Of a stretch of 57,362 nucleotides of DNA, positions 8,110-17,264 are shown in pieces. This DNA comes from Paenibacillus bovis. GTDB taxonomy: Bacteria > Bacillota > Bacilli > Bacillales > Bacillaceae_C. The stretch is from the NCBI GenBank assembly GCA_007679095.1, contig VEFU01000026.1, positions 1 through 57,362 on the forward strand, given 5' to 3'. Under the pieces are notes generated by a model. It was given only the letters and a program-made list of their open reading frames with translations. It ran no database searches and was not told the DNA's origin. Position numbers and translations under genes: made by a program. Numbering within the stretch: the stretch's first letter is position 1; each line of letters opens with the position of its first letter.

Positions 8110-8535
8110 TTGAAAAGAACAGCGGAATTTACACTAGGAATCATTGGAACAATCATTAGTGGATTAATGAGCCTTTTAGGAATGTTTTTAATTTGGACAG
8201 CATCTTCTGATGAAGTAAGGGCTGAAGTGGAAAAACAAGTTCAAGATGACCCTATGATGGTACAAGAAGATATTGATGTGGTACTTGGGCTATTCTCTAC
8301 AGGTGGCTGGGCTATTATTATAGCATCCATTATTGGAATTATTTTTGGAATAATAGCTATTATAAGCATAAAAGGTAATAAAAATCCGAAATTAGCAGGT
8401 TGGATGTATATAGTTGGCGGTGTACTAGTTGGTATTATTAGCTTAGGTCTTGGATTTTTACCTGCATTACTTTTCATTATAGCAGGTATTATGTGCTTCG
8501 TTCGCAAACAACCAGCTGAACCAACTGCATACTAA
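8110..8535 (+). CDS. DUF4064 membrane protein
   Basis: A 141-aa membrane protein: segment about 8-30, a 25-residue acidic outer loop, then three more segments (about 66-86, 95-112 and 115-131). The pattern matches the DUF4064 family, of unknown function. The start is TTG at 8110, eight bases after a strong AGGAGG. It is a single-gene unit divergent from panE and has its own terminator. It sits where B. subtilis has ylbP, to which it is not related. Confidence 0.7.
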   Translation: MKRTAEFTLGIIGTIISGLMSLLGMFLIWTASSDEVRAEVEKQVQDDPMMVQEDIDVVLGLFSTGGWAIIIASIIGIIFGIIAIISIKGNKNPKLAGWMYIVGGVLVGIISLGLGFLPALLFIIAGIMCFVRKQPAEPTAY

Positions 8536-8564
8536 ATCATTTTAAAAACAAAGGTACAAAAACG

Positions 8565-8611
8565 AGGCTTACCAAAGTGTCAACATATTTGACATATTGG
8601 AAGCCTTTTTT
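8565..8611 (+). terminator. Intrinsic terminator of the DUF4064 gene
   Basis: AGGCTT (8565-8570) pairs with AAGCCT (8601-8606), with CCAA/TTGG and TGTCAA/TTGACA pairing inside, followed by a T-run. Confidence 0.85.
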
Positions 8612-8749
8612 AATTTTTAAATTTAATTATTCAATTTACATGTAGAGAACAGATTCTTTCGATTGATGCTAATTATGTTTTACTCCACTATAAATAGCCA
8701 AAAAGCAGAATGGAATAAAAACAGGTTGAGAAAAAGGAATATAGTTGCA

Positions 8750-8793
8750 AATAAAAACCGAACTATCCTATTTCAAAATAAGATAGTTCGGTC
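8750..8793 (-). terminator. Hairpin terminator, probably for gerR
   Basis: ACCGAACTATC pairs with GATAGTTCGGT, continued by TATTT/AAATA. On the minus strand the stem is followed by TTTTTATTT. It would end transcription from gerR after the repeat at 8825-8893. The stem resembles the hairpins at 34522 and 55029 (CAAACTAT arms). Confidence 0.65.
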
Positions 8794-8824
8794 ACTTTAT
8801 TAATTATAAAAATTTTTTTGTTAC

Positions 8825-8893
8825 AAGCGAAGTATATTTCCGAAGCGGTATAGCTACACTTACATTATTCGGATCTACATCCAAGTTAAATCG
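8825..8893 (+). repeat. Second intergenic repeat family, copy 2
   Basis: This closely matches 668-740, from GCGAAGTATATTTCCGAAGC to TTCGGATCTACATCCAAGT. It lies downstream of gerR, as copy 1 lies downstream of pbpB; both genes are on the minus strand. The rest of the 8536-8951 gap holds two hairpins and no gene that I can see. Confidence 0.7.
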
Positions 8894-8951
8894 GTTTGTC
8901 TCAACCGCATTTCATTAAAAGAACTTAATGAACTTGAATTCATCTGCTCTC

Positions 8952-9515
8952 TTATGCGCTAAAGTCTTCTGCCATTTTTCTTGCCTTGTTCAGTACATTT
9001 ATTAAGGAGTTGTATTCATCTTTTAACATATTATATTCTTCCGTTAAATTATCTAATGACTTTAGTACTTTCGCATTCTCATCGTTGAGTTCATCTATTT
9101 TATTTCTTAGTTTGGCATTTTCTTTTTTATAATTAGAAATATTTTCTAATTCAGTTTCTATTCTTTTAATATATTGGAGAGCATCACTAATACTAACAAC
9201 TTCCTGTTCATTCACTTCAGCTTCCACACTCTCTTTCACTAGAACTGAAGGATTTACTGTTGGGACAACTTCTTGCGTTACTTCCTTTTTCTTTTCCTTT
9301 TTTTGTTTTTTAGCTAAGTCGATAGCTTCTTTATATTGCTTCCGGATATTTGAGTTCCAGCGAAATCCGCAAGCAGCGGCTGTTCTTTTTAGTTTTCTTC
9401 CTGCTGCTTCAAAGGCTTGTAGTTGAGTACTCCCATCCCTTATATGCGCAAGCACTATTTCCGCAAGCACTAAATCTTCATCAGCAGTCCATGCATCTTG
9501 GCGTGCAGCTGTCAT
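8952..9515 (-). CDS. gerR: RsfA/GerR-family sporulation transcription factor
   Basis: A 187-aa DNA-binding protein with an N-terminal Myb/SANT-like domain (W-T-A-D-E-D to G-F-R-W-N-S, about residues 8-52). A Lys-rich linker follows and then a C-terminal coiled coil (about 105-175), typical of the RsfA family. B. subtilis has two members: RsfA, acting in the forespore, and YlbO/GerR, acting in the mother cell. Position beside rpmF favours GerR. ATG at 9515 is chosen from AGGAGTGAT. A CATATAAT box about 38 bases upstream resembles a sigma-E -10 element, agreeing with mother-cell expression. Confidence 0.8.
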   Translation of the reverse strand: MTAARQDAWTADEDLVLAEIVLAHIRDGSTQLQAFEAAGRKLKRTAAACGFRWNSNIRKQYKEAIDLAKKQKKEKKKEVTQEVVPTVNPSVLVKESVEAEVNEQEVVSISDALQYIKRIETELENISNYKKENAKLRNKIDELNDENAKVLKSLDNLTEEYNMLKDEYNSLINVLNKARKMAEDFSA

Positions 9516-9594
9516 ATATATCACTCCTATTTTTTTTCTAATTATATGCTTCAAATAGGAGAGATAGAATTAAATTAAGATCATATTAAGATAA

Positions 9595-9633
9595 TAAAAA
9601 AATCGCGAAGAGCAATGGTCTCTTCACGATTTT
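9595..9633 (-). terminator. Intrinsic terminator after rpmF
   Basis: AATCGCGAAGAG pairs with CTCTTCACGATT with one mismatch, and a T-run follows on the minus strand (9595-9600). Confidence 0.85.
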
Positions 9634-9636
9634 TTA

Positions 9637-9810
9637 TTAATTGCTTGCTACTTCTTTGCCTTTATATGTTCCACATTCTTTACATACACGGTGTGCTAGT
9701 TTCATTTCTCCACAATTAGAGCATGCAACCATACCTGGGACCTGCAGTTTGAAATGTGTGCGGCGTTGTCTTTTTGCTGTTTTAGATGTTCTTCTCTTAG
9801 GTACTGCCAT
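9637..9810 (-). CDS. rpmF: Ribosomal protein bL32
   Basis: A 57-aa large-subunit protein with the basic N-terminus A-V-P-K-R-R-T-S-K and a zinc ribbon of four cysteines (C-S-N-C and C-K-E-C), so this is the zinc-binding (C+) form. The start at 9810 follows AAGGAGGTGGGAAGA. An upstream in-frame ATG at 9819 lies inside the SD. It is paired with the YceD/DUF177 gene, as in most bacteria. Confidence 0.97.
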   Translation of the reverse strand: MAVPKRRTSKTAKRQRRTHFKLQVPGMVACSNCGEMKLAHRVCKECGTYKGKEVASN

Positions 9811-9858
9811 TCTTCCCACCTCCTTAAAAGGATAACGTTCACTTTCTAGTGATTGATT

Positions 9859-10392
9859 TTACTCATTATTGTTATCCAGCAATTTAGCTAATCCTGCTAA
9901 ACGCGGATCTACTTTTTTTTCCTTATCTTGCAAATATTGTTCTTCCGTCATTACTTCCCAGTCACTTCCTGCCTGAAGACCCTTATTTTCAAGAGCAGCT
10001 TCTGAGAAAACTTGTATTGGAATTTCCAATATAATTAACTCTTCAATGATAGGCATTAAATCCACAATACCTGCTTCCGCATGGTGGAATTCGTCCATTT
10101 CGGCAAATTCTTCTTCTTGAGGATTTAACAGAAAGATTTCTGTTGAATGGATATCAATAGGAAAATCTACATCTACAAGAGTTCTAGAACAGGGTAATAT
10201 TATTGACCCTGTTAAATGAAGGTCAAAAGTTACTTTTTGTGAATCAAGTTTGGCTTTTCCCGTGATATGAATTAAAGATGCTCCTCTAACTTCCGAGTCA
10301 CGTCTCTTTAATCCTTCTGCCACGTTGACATAACCATCAATTTTCAGGCCATTTTCACGATATTTCCGCAATTGATTAACTGTCCATTTCAT
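9859..10392 (-). CDS. ylbN: YceD/DUF177 family protein (YlbN)
   Basis: A 177-aa protein of the YceD (DUF177) family, linked to 23S rRNA or large-subunit metabolism and nearly always found before rpmF. It shows the central C-S-R-T-L segment with surrounding beta strands and an acidic tail ending in D-P-R-L-A-G-L-A-K-L. The start at 10392 (MKWTVNQL) has a GAGGTGAT SD. The longer frame to 10470 is cysteine-rich and unlike the family. It is about 48 bases before rpmF and probably co-transcribed. Confidence 0.9.
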   Translation of the reverse strand: MKWTVNQLRKYRENGLKIDGYVNVAEGLKRRDSEVRGASLIHITGKAKLDSQKVTFDLHLTGSIILPCSRTLVDVDFPIDIHSTEIFLLNPQEEEFAEMDEFHHAEAGIVDLMPIIEELIILEIPIQVFSEAALENKGLQAGSDWEVMTEEQYLQDKEKKVDPRLAGLAKLLDNNNE

Positions 10393-10676
10393 CGATATCA
10401 CCTCTAGGCAACAAAAGTAATTATAGCTTTCAGTACAAAGTTTGTCAATAAAAAAACAGTTGCATAACACATTATCCTGAACACTTATTATATCGGGATT
10501 TATTCAAGCCTTAAAACGTAAGACACCCCACCACTTATTACAAATCCAAAAGATATAATTCCAATAACAATTAGCTTTTCCAAGTATACAAGTATTCATA
10601 AGGTGTTTATAATTTCTATTATGACAGTATGATATATGTAAGGATGGAATTGATTTTAGTAAAAGGAGGTAAATGG

Positions 10677-11915
10677 ATGATGCGGAGTGTTGGAGTAGTA
10701 GTAGAATATAACCCTTTTCATAATGGACACCTATATCATATACAATCAGCAAAACAACTATCACAATCTGATATAACCATTGCAGTGATGAGCGGAAATT
10801 TCCTACAAAGAGGTGAACCTGCACTAGTATCAAAATGGGCACGTACTAAAATGGCGCTACATGCAGGAGTAGATATAGTTATCGAGCTTCCATACGCTTT
10901 TGCTGTACAACAAGCAGAAACATTTGCATTTGGCTCCGTTTATATACTGGATGCATTGAAGTGTAATGGAATTTGCTATGGTAGTGAATCAGGCGATGTA
11001 AATCATTTTGTAAGTACATATACATTTTTAGAACAACATAGGGATAGTTATGAGCATTATATTCGCACATTTATAAAAGAAGGAGTAAGTTATCCAACTG
11101 CTTTAGCGAAAGCATTTGACAAACTTCAGCCTGATAAAGATATGATTGATTTGTCAAAACCAAATAACATACTTGGCTATCATTATTATGCAGCAGCTAA
11201 AAGATTACATTCTTCACTTGATTTTTATACAGTAAAAAGAAAAAATGCAGAATATCATGATCAAGACTTTTCTAATGCTACAATTGCTAGTGCTACTTCC
11301 ATTCGAAAAGCTTTACAGCAAAATGGTAACCTTTCAGATGTTGAACCTTACTTACCAAAATCCACAACATCTGAATTGGAAAGTTATCATGCAAATTATG
11401 GCCAATTCCATGATTGGGAAGTTTATTGGCCATTGTTACAATATCAGTTGTTTTCTCATAATGAAACTAGCCTGCGAGAGATTTATGAAGTGGAAGAAGG
11501 AATAGAAAACCGATTATTAAGAGCAGCAAAATCAGCCAATAGCTTTGAGACTTTTATGCAAATTATAAAGACGAAACGTTATACATGGACTAGATTACAA
11601 CGAATGTGTGTACATATTTTAACGAATACCCCCAAAAGCTTTATTCATTCATTAGGAGAAACTCCTTCTTATGCTCGTTTACTCGGGATGAGTGAGGCTG
11701 GTAGGGTTTATTTAAACCAAATTAAGAAGGAAATAGAAATCCCTCTTGTTTCTAAAGTTTCTGCTTTTGATAACGAAATGATTCAGCTTGATGTAAAAGC
11801 TGCAAATGTATATGCGACCGGGTTAAATGAGCCTTATAAATCAAAGCTGTTGAAGCAAGAGTTTGCCCAACCACCTGTTTACTTAAAGGAAAGAGGCTTG
11901 AACAAAATAATGTAG
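10677..11915 (+). CDS. tmcAL: tRNA(Met) cytidine acetate ligase TmcAL
   Basis: TmcAL (YlbM) uses ATP and acetate to make N4-acetylcytidine at the wobble base of elongator tRNA-Met. The nucleotidyltransferase-fold motif E-Y-N-P-F-H-N-G-H is at residues 10-18, followed by V-M-S-G-N-F-L-Q-R-G-E-P. The length of 412 aa is near the 415 aa remembered for B. subtilis. The start at 10677 lies six bases after GGAGGT; ATG at 10680 is nearly equal. It is divergent from ylbN. The neighbour ylbL, usual between ylbM and ylbK, is absent. Confidence 0.94.
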   Translation: MMRSVGVVVEYNPFHNGHLYHIQSAKQLSQSDITIAVMSGNFLQRGEPALVSKWARTKMALHAGVDIVIELPYAFAVQQAETFAFGSVYILDALKCNGICYGSESGDVNHFVSTYTFLEQHRDSYEHYIRTFIKEGVSYPTALAKAFDKLQPDKDMIDLSKPNNILGYHYYAAAKRLHSSLDFYTVKRKNAEYHDQDFSNATIASATSIRKALQQNGNLSDVEPYLPKSTTSELESYHANYGQFHDWEVYWPLLQYQLFSHNETSLREIYEVEEGIENRLLRAAKSANSFETFMQIIKTKRYTWTRLQRMCVHILTNTPKSFIHSLGETPSYARLLGMSEAGRVYLNQIKKEIEIPLVSKVSAFDNEMIQLDVKAANVYATGLNEPYKSKLLKQEFAQPPVYLKERGLNKIM

Positions 11916-12010
11916 GTAAGGATAAAATAAAAGAAACAGAGAGAATTCAAGCAAAAGGCTCCTAAGTCTTGGCAAAGTACAAGTTGGGTTTTGATCAAGG
12001 ACAAATAACC

Positions 12011-12047
12011 AGAGACACTAAAAGAATAAACGTCTTTCCGTGTCTCT
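12011..12047. terminator. Hairpin between convergent tmcAL and ylbK
   Basis: AGAGACAC (12011-12018) pairs with GTGTCTCT (12040-12047), with a large loop and a T-rich tail on the plus strand. It is probably the tmcAL terminator and may also serve ylbK. Confidence 0.55.
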
Positions 12048-12054
12048 CCTTTTC

Positions 12055-12831
12055 TTATTTAAATTGTTCCATTTTCGCTTTTATTGCTGGTAGCATTTTT
12101 CGTGTCTCTATCTCACCATATTTAATTATTTCGTTAATGTTAGTAAAAGCTCTTGCACTAAATTGTTCTACAGGTGGACGAATCATAATATCTGATTCTT
12201 CTCTTCTATTTTCCACTATTTCAATTTGAAGTATATCCAAACTCTGCATGATTACATCATAAATCGTCGTAATTTCCGCTTTTGTATTTAATCTAGCAAC
12301 ATCACAACCAATGATAATATCAGCACCCATTTTTTTAACTGTTGAAACTGGTACGCGATCCACTACTCCACCGTCTATAAACAATGATCCATTTATTTCC
12401 TCTGGAGTAAATACACCTGGTATAGCAATACTTGCCCTAACTGCCTGTGCTATAGATCCCTTTTTGAACTCCACTTTTTCACCTGTTTGAAGATTGGCAG
12501 CAATGACGCATACAGGAATCTTCAAATCTTCTAAGTTTTTCCCATGCATAAACAAGTCAATTAAATGTTTCACTCTGTTTCCAGCTATTAATCCCATCTT
12601 TGGTACAGTAAAATCTAAATAATACGTTCTTTTAAACGCGGTGGATAACTTAATTAACTGGTCCAAATCATGACCAAATGCATAGAAACAACCTACAAGT
12701 GCTCCCATACTGCTGCCCGCAATCATGTCGATTGGAATAGAGTTTTCTTGTAACACCTTAATAACTCCTAAATGAGCAAATCCCCTTGCGCCTCCAGATC
12801 CAAGAGCCAAACCAACTTTAGGCATTCCCAC
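12055..12831 (-). CDS. ylbK: Patatin-like phospholipase family protein (YlbK)
   Basis: A 258-aa patatin/NTE (RssA-like) serine hydrolase. It has the glycine-rich oxyanion motif G-S-G-G-A-R-G (11-17), the nucleophile elbow G-S-S-M-G (39-43, Ser41) and the Asp of the dyad in I-D-G-G near residue 153, so the Ser-Asp dyad is intact. The physiological lipid is not known. GTG at 12831 is preferred because GGAGGAG is six bases away; ATG at 12825 is the alternative. It is divergent from ylbJ. Confidence 0.87.
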   Translation of the reverse strand: MGMPKVGLALGSGGARGFAHLGVIKVLQENSIPIDMIAGSSMGALVGCFYAFGHDLDQLIKLSTAFKRTYYLDFTVPKMGLIAGNRVKHLIDLFMHGKNLEDLKIPVCVIAANLQTGEKVEFKKGSIAQAVRASIAIPGVFTPEEINGSLFIDGGVVDRVPVSTVKKMGADIIIGCDVARLNTKAEITTIYDVIMQSLDILQIEIVENRREESDIMIRPPVEQFSARAFTNINEIIKYGEIETRKMLPAIKAKMEQFK

Positions 12832-12919
12832 ACAAATCTCCTCCTACAACATTTTATGGTCTAAAAATTATTTCTATGAGTATATTGATTGTGTGGATGT
12901 TGGACAGGAGGTATTGGTG

Positions 12920-14140
12920 TTGAATGTATCTAAATTAAAGACAATTTTATTAGCTTCAGGGGCAACATTTATGGCAATTACAATGATTTTTCTTCCTGAG
13001 GAATCATTTAAGGCATCCATTCGTGGTTTAAAAATGTGGTGGGAAATTGTCTTCCCTTCATTATTTCCATTTTTTGTGATTGCGGAATTACTAATTGGAT
13101 TTGGAGTAGTTAGATTTATTGGGACATTATTAGAACCTTTAATGAGGCCATTATTTAAAGTACCTGGAGTTGGAGGTTTTCCTTGGGCAATGGGAATGGC
13201 AACTGGATTTCCTGCTGGAGCAAAGCTAACAGCTAGACTTAGACAAGAAAAGCAACTAACGAAAATTGAAGCAGAAAGACTTGTCTCTTTCACAAATGCT
13301 TCAAGCCCACTTTTTATTTTCGGCGCTGTATCTGTTGGCTTTTTTCATAACCCAAGACTGGGAATCATTCTCGCACTTACGCATTACTTAGGTAATTTTT
13401 GCGTTGGCCTTATGATGAGATTTTACGGAAAAGATCATAAAATGATAAAAGAACGAAAAAGAACCTCTTCCTTATTTAATATAAGACAAGCTTTATCTGC
13501 ATTACATCAAACAAGAATGAAAAACAAGCAACCTATCGGAAAATTATTAGGAGATGCTGTTATATCTTCCATCCATACGTTACTAATGATTGGTGGCTTC
13601 ATTATTTTATTTTCAGTACTAAATAAATTATTGTTACTATTAAATATTACACATATATTAGCTTCATTTTTTGTTATCCTCTTATCTGTCTTTCAATTAC
13701 CAATTGAATTGAGTATTCCTGCAATTGCTGGCATATTTGAAATTACATTAGGTAGTCAATTAACGAGTGAACTCGCTAATGCAACTTTAATGCAAAAAAC
13801 AATTATCGTTAGTTTTATTTTGGGTTTTAGTGGTTTAAGTGTTCAAGCACAAGTAGCAAGTATTTTAGCAGAGACAGACATAGATTTTAAACCGTTCTTT
13901 GTAGCAAGAATTTTCCAAGGTATATTTGCTGCATTTTTTACGTTCTTATTGTGGAAGCCAATTGCTACAAAATTTCAACTTGAATCTACTCAAACAACCG
14001 CTCCGGTATTTCTACAGCAACATGACTTGTGGTGGCATGAAACAGTGCAATATTTCGCAGAAATTGGTCCAATAATTACGATCCTTTCCCTTATATGTTA
14101 TATCTTTATTTATATAAAAAGGATGAGTTCTCCTGTATAA
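12920..14140 (+). CDS. ylbJ: Sporulation integral membrane protein YlbJ
   Basis: YlbJ is a polytopic membrane protein (406 aa) with about eight to ten hydrophobic segments and two copies of the nucleoside-recognition ('Gate') type domain. The family is required for efficient sporulation and is expressed in the mother cell. Family blocks seen are G-L-K-M-W-W-E-I-V-F-P-S-L-F-P-F near the start and A-T-G-F-P-A-G-A-K about 90-98. The start is TTG at 12920, seven bases after AGGAGGT, giving MNVSKLKTILL like homologues. Upstream TTG and GTG codons overlap the SD. The 3' end overlaps the terminator of convergent coaD. Confidence 0.9.
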   Translation: MNVSKLKTILLASGATFMAITMIFLPEESFKASIRGLKMWWEIVFPSLFPFFVIAELLIGFGVVRFIGTLLEPLMRPLFKVPGVGGFPWAMGMATGFPAGAKLTARLRQEKQLTKIEAERLVSFTNASSPLFIFGAVSVGFFHNPRLGIILALTHYLGNFCVGLMMRFYGKDHKMIKERKRTSSLFNIRQALSALHQTRMKNKQPIGKLLGDAVISSIHTLLMIGGFIILFSVLNKLLLLLNITHILASFFVILLSVFQLPIELSIPAIAGIFEITLGSQLTSELANATLMQKTIIVSFILGFSGLSVQAQVASILAETDIDFKPFFVARIFQGIFAAFFTFLLWKPIATKFQLESTQTTAPVFLQQHDLWWHETVQYFAEIGPIITILSLICYIFIYIKRMSSPV

Positions 14141-14157
14141 GAATAGCACTCATCCTT
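14119..14157 (-). terminator. coaD terminator overlapping the ylbJ 3' end
   Basis: AAGGATGAG pairs with CTCATCCTT, with TTTTTATAT following on the minus strand. It lies partly inside the last codons of convergent ylbJ. Confidence 0.8.
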
Positions 14158-14163
14158 ATCGTC

Positions 14164-14646
<483 letters not shown>

Positions 14647-15216
14647 TTAGTCCTCCTTAATAGCCTCTGATAAATAATAAATTGTCAAACCAATATTTCC
14701 GTAATCACTTGTTTTTCCCTGTTCCAGATTACCAATTTTCTTAGGAAGGACTACGTCGGTTCCGTGTTCACAAACCACAGTTCCATTCATTGTTAATAAA
14801 TTGTTTTGCTCAATCATATTAAGTAATGACTCTAATTTTTGCTTACGGTATGGTGGATCAAGAAATATACAATCAAATTGGATTTCTCGCTTAATAATGG
14901 ATTTTAATGCACGCTCTGCATCATTTCGATATATTTCACATTTATCTTCCAATCCACATAAGCCAACGTTTGCTTTTATCGTTTGTAGTGCATTCATATC
15001 TCTATCTACAAAGATTACTTTATCTAACCCTCTGCTTAAGGCTTCTATCCCTAGACCACCACTTCCTGCAAACAAATCTAAGCCTAGCCCACCTGAAAAG
15101 TACGGGCCAATGACATTAAACATTGTTTCCTTTACTTTATCTGTAGTAGGTCTTGTCTGTTTCCCAGGCACTGATTTTAATTGTCTTCCTTTATAATATC
15201 CTGATATAACTCTCAT
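14647..15216 (-). CDS. rsmD: 16S rRNA m2G966 methyltransferase RsmD
   Basis: RsmD (YlbH) methylates N2 of G966 in 16S rRNA. The 189-aa protein starts M-R-V-I-S-G-Y-Y-K-G-R. It has the SAM-binding D-L-F-A-G-S-G-G-L-G-I-E-A about residues 48-60 and the catalytic D-P-P-Y near 118-121. The SD is weak (GGTGAAG), but homologues begin at this residue. It is the first gene of the rsmD-coaD unit. The gap upstream holds the CsfG-like RNA on the opposite strand. Confidence 0.95.
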   Translation of the reverse strand: MRVISGYYKGRQLKSVPGKQTRPTTDKVKETMFNVIGPYFSGGLGLDLFAGSGGLGIEALSRGLDKVIFVDRDMNALQTIKANVGLCGLEDKCEIYRNDAERALKSIIKREIQFDCIFLDPPYRKQKLESLLNMIEQNNLLTMNGTVVCEHGTDVVLPKKIGNLEQGKTSDYGNIGLTIYYLSEAIKED

Positions 15217-15317
15217 TACTTCACCGATTCACAATAGATTTTTTTCTTTTTACATCCTATCATAAGTTCCTTATGCATTCCACAAATAAGAAATTTTCGC
15301 TCTAACATAGTATATGT

Positions 15318-15346
15318 GTATAAAATATCCTTATAGGGCGATAATA
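15318..15346 (+). promoter_or_regulatory. Sigma-F/sigma-G type promoter of the small RNA
   Basis: GTATA at 15318-15322 matches the forespore -35 (GYWTA). GGCGATAATA at 15337-15346 matches every position of the sigma-F -10 consensus GGNRANAHTR. The spacer is 14 bases, slightly short. The transcript should start about 15352. Confidence 0.65.
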
Positions 15347-15351
15347 ACGAT

Positions 15352-15490
15352 AACAGCATCAAGTGATGTTGTTGCCAACCGCGGAGAAGACTTACGTTCC
15401 CCTTAAGTTCTTCCTCCGGTTTCTCCTCTCCCTTTGCCTTCTATCCTTAATGGAATTAGAAGGGCCCTGCATAATGTGCAGGGTTTTTTT
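15352..15490 (+). ncRNA. csfG: CsfG-like sporulation small RNA
   Basis: B. subtilis csfG is a forespore-expressed small RNA of endospore formers encoded between ylbG and ylbH (rsmD). Here an RNA-like segment lies in the matching place beside rsmD. It has a forespore promoter, a hairpin AACAGCATCA/TGATGTTGTT, a longer imperfect stem (AACCGCGGAGAAGACTTA with TAAGTTCTTCCTCCGGTT) whose loop exposes TTCCCCT, a CU-rich strand (TCTCCTCTCCCTTTGCC), a CCTTCTA/TAGAAGG stem, and a terminator. No ORF is evident. The predicted length is about 139 nt, shorter than the B. subtilis transcript as I recall it. Its target is not known. One extra protein gene separates it from ylbG here. Confidence 0.75.
15465..15490 (+). 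terminator. Terminator of the CsfG-like RNA
   Basis: CCCTGCA (15465-15471) pairs with TGCAGGG (15477-15483), followed by seven T (15484-15490). It ends one base before the convergent gene's stop. Confidence 0.9.
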
Positions 15491-15491
15491 A

Positions 15492-16874
15492 TTATTTGAT
15501 GACTATTTCTTTTTCTGTTTGAACTACAGTAACATTAAAAAGCTTATCAATAACATTTAATTCAATATAAGGATCCTTATTAAATAAACGAATAGGGTTA
15601 TGCGTCATTTGATATCGTTGATTATTTAACATAAACCTCTTCTCTTCCGGATAAAAATGATATTGAATTACACCTTTTTCTGCTGCAATTTCCCTATTCT
15701 CTTTTAAACTCACTTCGTACTCTATAGCTTGTAAGAAAGGAATAAATTCAATATATATTTTTTCATCATCGAAAATTACTTGTATATCCTTATTTGTATC
15801 ACTGTCAATCATTAATTCTCGACTATCCTTATACATCAATGGTATTAATGTATTTTGATGCTGATTGATTTCAAAAAATAATACTTGAGCATTCAATACA
15901 GTAGACAAAAGTTCATCCATTTCTTTTGGTGAGGTTATTATCCGGTTATCATTTTTGATTTTATCAACGAAATGATTTAGTTCGTTGTCACTAAGTTTCT
16001 CCGAAAGTTCCTTATACATCCCTTTTGCTTTGTCTGTTCCAACTGGACGCTCTAAAATGATGGCTAACACAATTTCACGTAACCACTGCAAATTATTATC
16101 TAAATTAAACTTCATATCGATATTTGCTAGTACAATTTTTTCTTGAATTGTGTTTATTGGAGTTTGTACATGAAAAAGGTGTAATGAATCTGTTTGAAAT
16201 TCTGTATGTGCATTTGAGAATATGACATAATCTTTTGTTGAATTGATCTCTTCAAAATCAAGTTGAGTGATATCTATCTCGACATTATTATTTTTATAAA
16301 CAATAAGATTATCATTTACTTCTATGTAATCTAACACTTCTTTCTGCCAATATAAAATTGGGCTAACCTCGTTAAGTTCATACACATAGTAATCAATATA
16401 ATCCATTCTCTTACTGCCTACTAATCTTCCAGGGCTGACCCAGCTACCCTCTCTCTTAAGTGAATCAGAAATCTCCAAACGGGTTGACTTTACTTCTATA
16501 CCTTTAATTTCGACTACAAAACCGTCATATAAAATACTCTTTTGGTCTTTTGGTGCTGGGAGTTCATAAGATATTGTGACAACGCTTTTCGGATTTTTCA
16601 AAATACCATCATCAATTTCACATTTTTGATTACTTCCTGCTTCACATACAATGTTATCTGCTTGCTTTGGTAAATCAATAGTATATTTTTGCTTTTTCAG
16701 CCCATCAATTGTTTGCTCAATCTTAATCATATTTTTATCATGAAACATGCGAACAGTTTGTTTCACAGGGACAACAGCTTCTTCCGCATCTGATGAGAAG
16801 CCATTCCATTGAAAATATAACATTATTCCTGTCATTAAAATGATGGGTATTATAAGAAATAAAAACTTCTTCAA
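15492..16874 (-). CDS. Secreted or membrane-anchored protein of unknown function
   Basis: A 460-aa protein I do not recognise as a named family. It has an N-terminal hydrophobic segment (about residues 3-20) after K-K, so it is exported and either anchored or cleaved. The long remainder is mixed alpha/beta and mostly hydrophilic, with two cysteines near 79 and 86 that could pair. The last ~100 residues (F-L-Q-A-I-E-Y-E-V-S, then P-Y-I-E-L-N-V-I-D-K-L-F-N-V-T-V-V) resemble copper-amine-oxidase N-domain ('stalk') repeats of Bacillaceae surface proteins; this is a guess from pattern. The start is TTG with AGGAG eight bases upstream. It lies between ylbG and the CsfG-like RNA, where B. subtilis has no gene. 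Confidence 0.8.
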   Translation of the reverse strand: MKKFLFLIIPIILMTGIMLYFQWNGFSSDAEEAVVPVKQTVRMFHDKNMIKIEQTIDGLKKQKYTIDLPKQADNIVCEAGSNQKCEIDDGILKNPKSVVTISYELPAPKDQKSILYDGFVVEIKGIEVKSTRLEISDSLKREGSWVSPGRLVGSKRMDYIDYYVYELNEVSPILYWQKEVLDYIEVNDNLIVYKNNNVEIDITQLDFEEINSTKDYVIFSNAHTEFQTDSLHLFHVQTPINTIQEKIVLANIDMKFNLDNNLQWLREIVLAIILERPVGTDKAKGMYKELSEKLSDNELNHFVDKIKNDNRIITSPKEMDELLSTVLNAQVLFFEINQHQNTLIPLMYKDSRELMIDSDTNKDIQVIFDDEKIYIEFIPFLQAIEYEVSLKENREIAAEKGVIQYHFYPEEKRFMLNNQRYQMTHNPIRLFNKDPYIELNVIDKLFNVTVVQTEKEIVIK

Positions 16875-16970
16875 TTCATTATCTCCTATCGTCTATCCAT
16901 TTTTACCATAGAAAAAGCTGTCATATTAGCAAGGTTGTATTTGACCTTACCTTTATAACAGCTTCATTCA

Positions 16971-17264
16971 TTACAATCCGATTCTATAATCATATTCCTT
17001 CGCTTTATCAGGCTTAGAATTCTCAAATTCTGTTTTTAAATAAGGTCGATAGGAAAGTTCTGCCTTTTTTACAAAGGGCATCGAGGACAACTTTTCTACA
17101 AGTCCTGCTGCTTCATCCTGTGCACAATATAAGACAACGTATTTCATTCGTTTAGAAATATAGTGAACATTTCCAAATCTCCTTAAAGTCTTGGCATTCT
17201 TTAAGCTATATAACCAAATAATAACACCTTGTCTGCCATTAGCTATTTTCTTTTCTTCATGCAT
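16971..17264 (-). CDS. ylbG: YlbG family protein
   Basis: A 97-aa member of the YlbG (UPF0298/DUF2129) family, with the blocks [19 protein letters not shown] and [17 protein letters not shown] at 17264 overlaps the ylbF stop by one base (TAATG), and a GGAGG inside the last ylbF codons can act as SD, so expression is coupled to ylbF. The frame open further upstream to 17297 runs inside ylbF and is not needed. The function is unknown. Confidence 0.9.
   Translation of the reverse strand: MHEEKKIANGRQGVIIWLYSLKNAKTLRRFGNVHYISKRMKYVVLYCAQDEAAGLVEKLSSMPFVKKAELSYRPYLKTEFENSKPDKAKEYDYRIGL

Noticed and set aside
10504-10842. 112-codon minus-strand frame overlapping tmcAL
   Set aside because: It is antisense to the well-supported tmcAL start and covers AT-rich intergenic DNA; no SD and no family.
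12874-13293. 139-codon minus-strand frame opposite ylbJ
   Set aside because: Antisense to ylbJ, composition without domain features.
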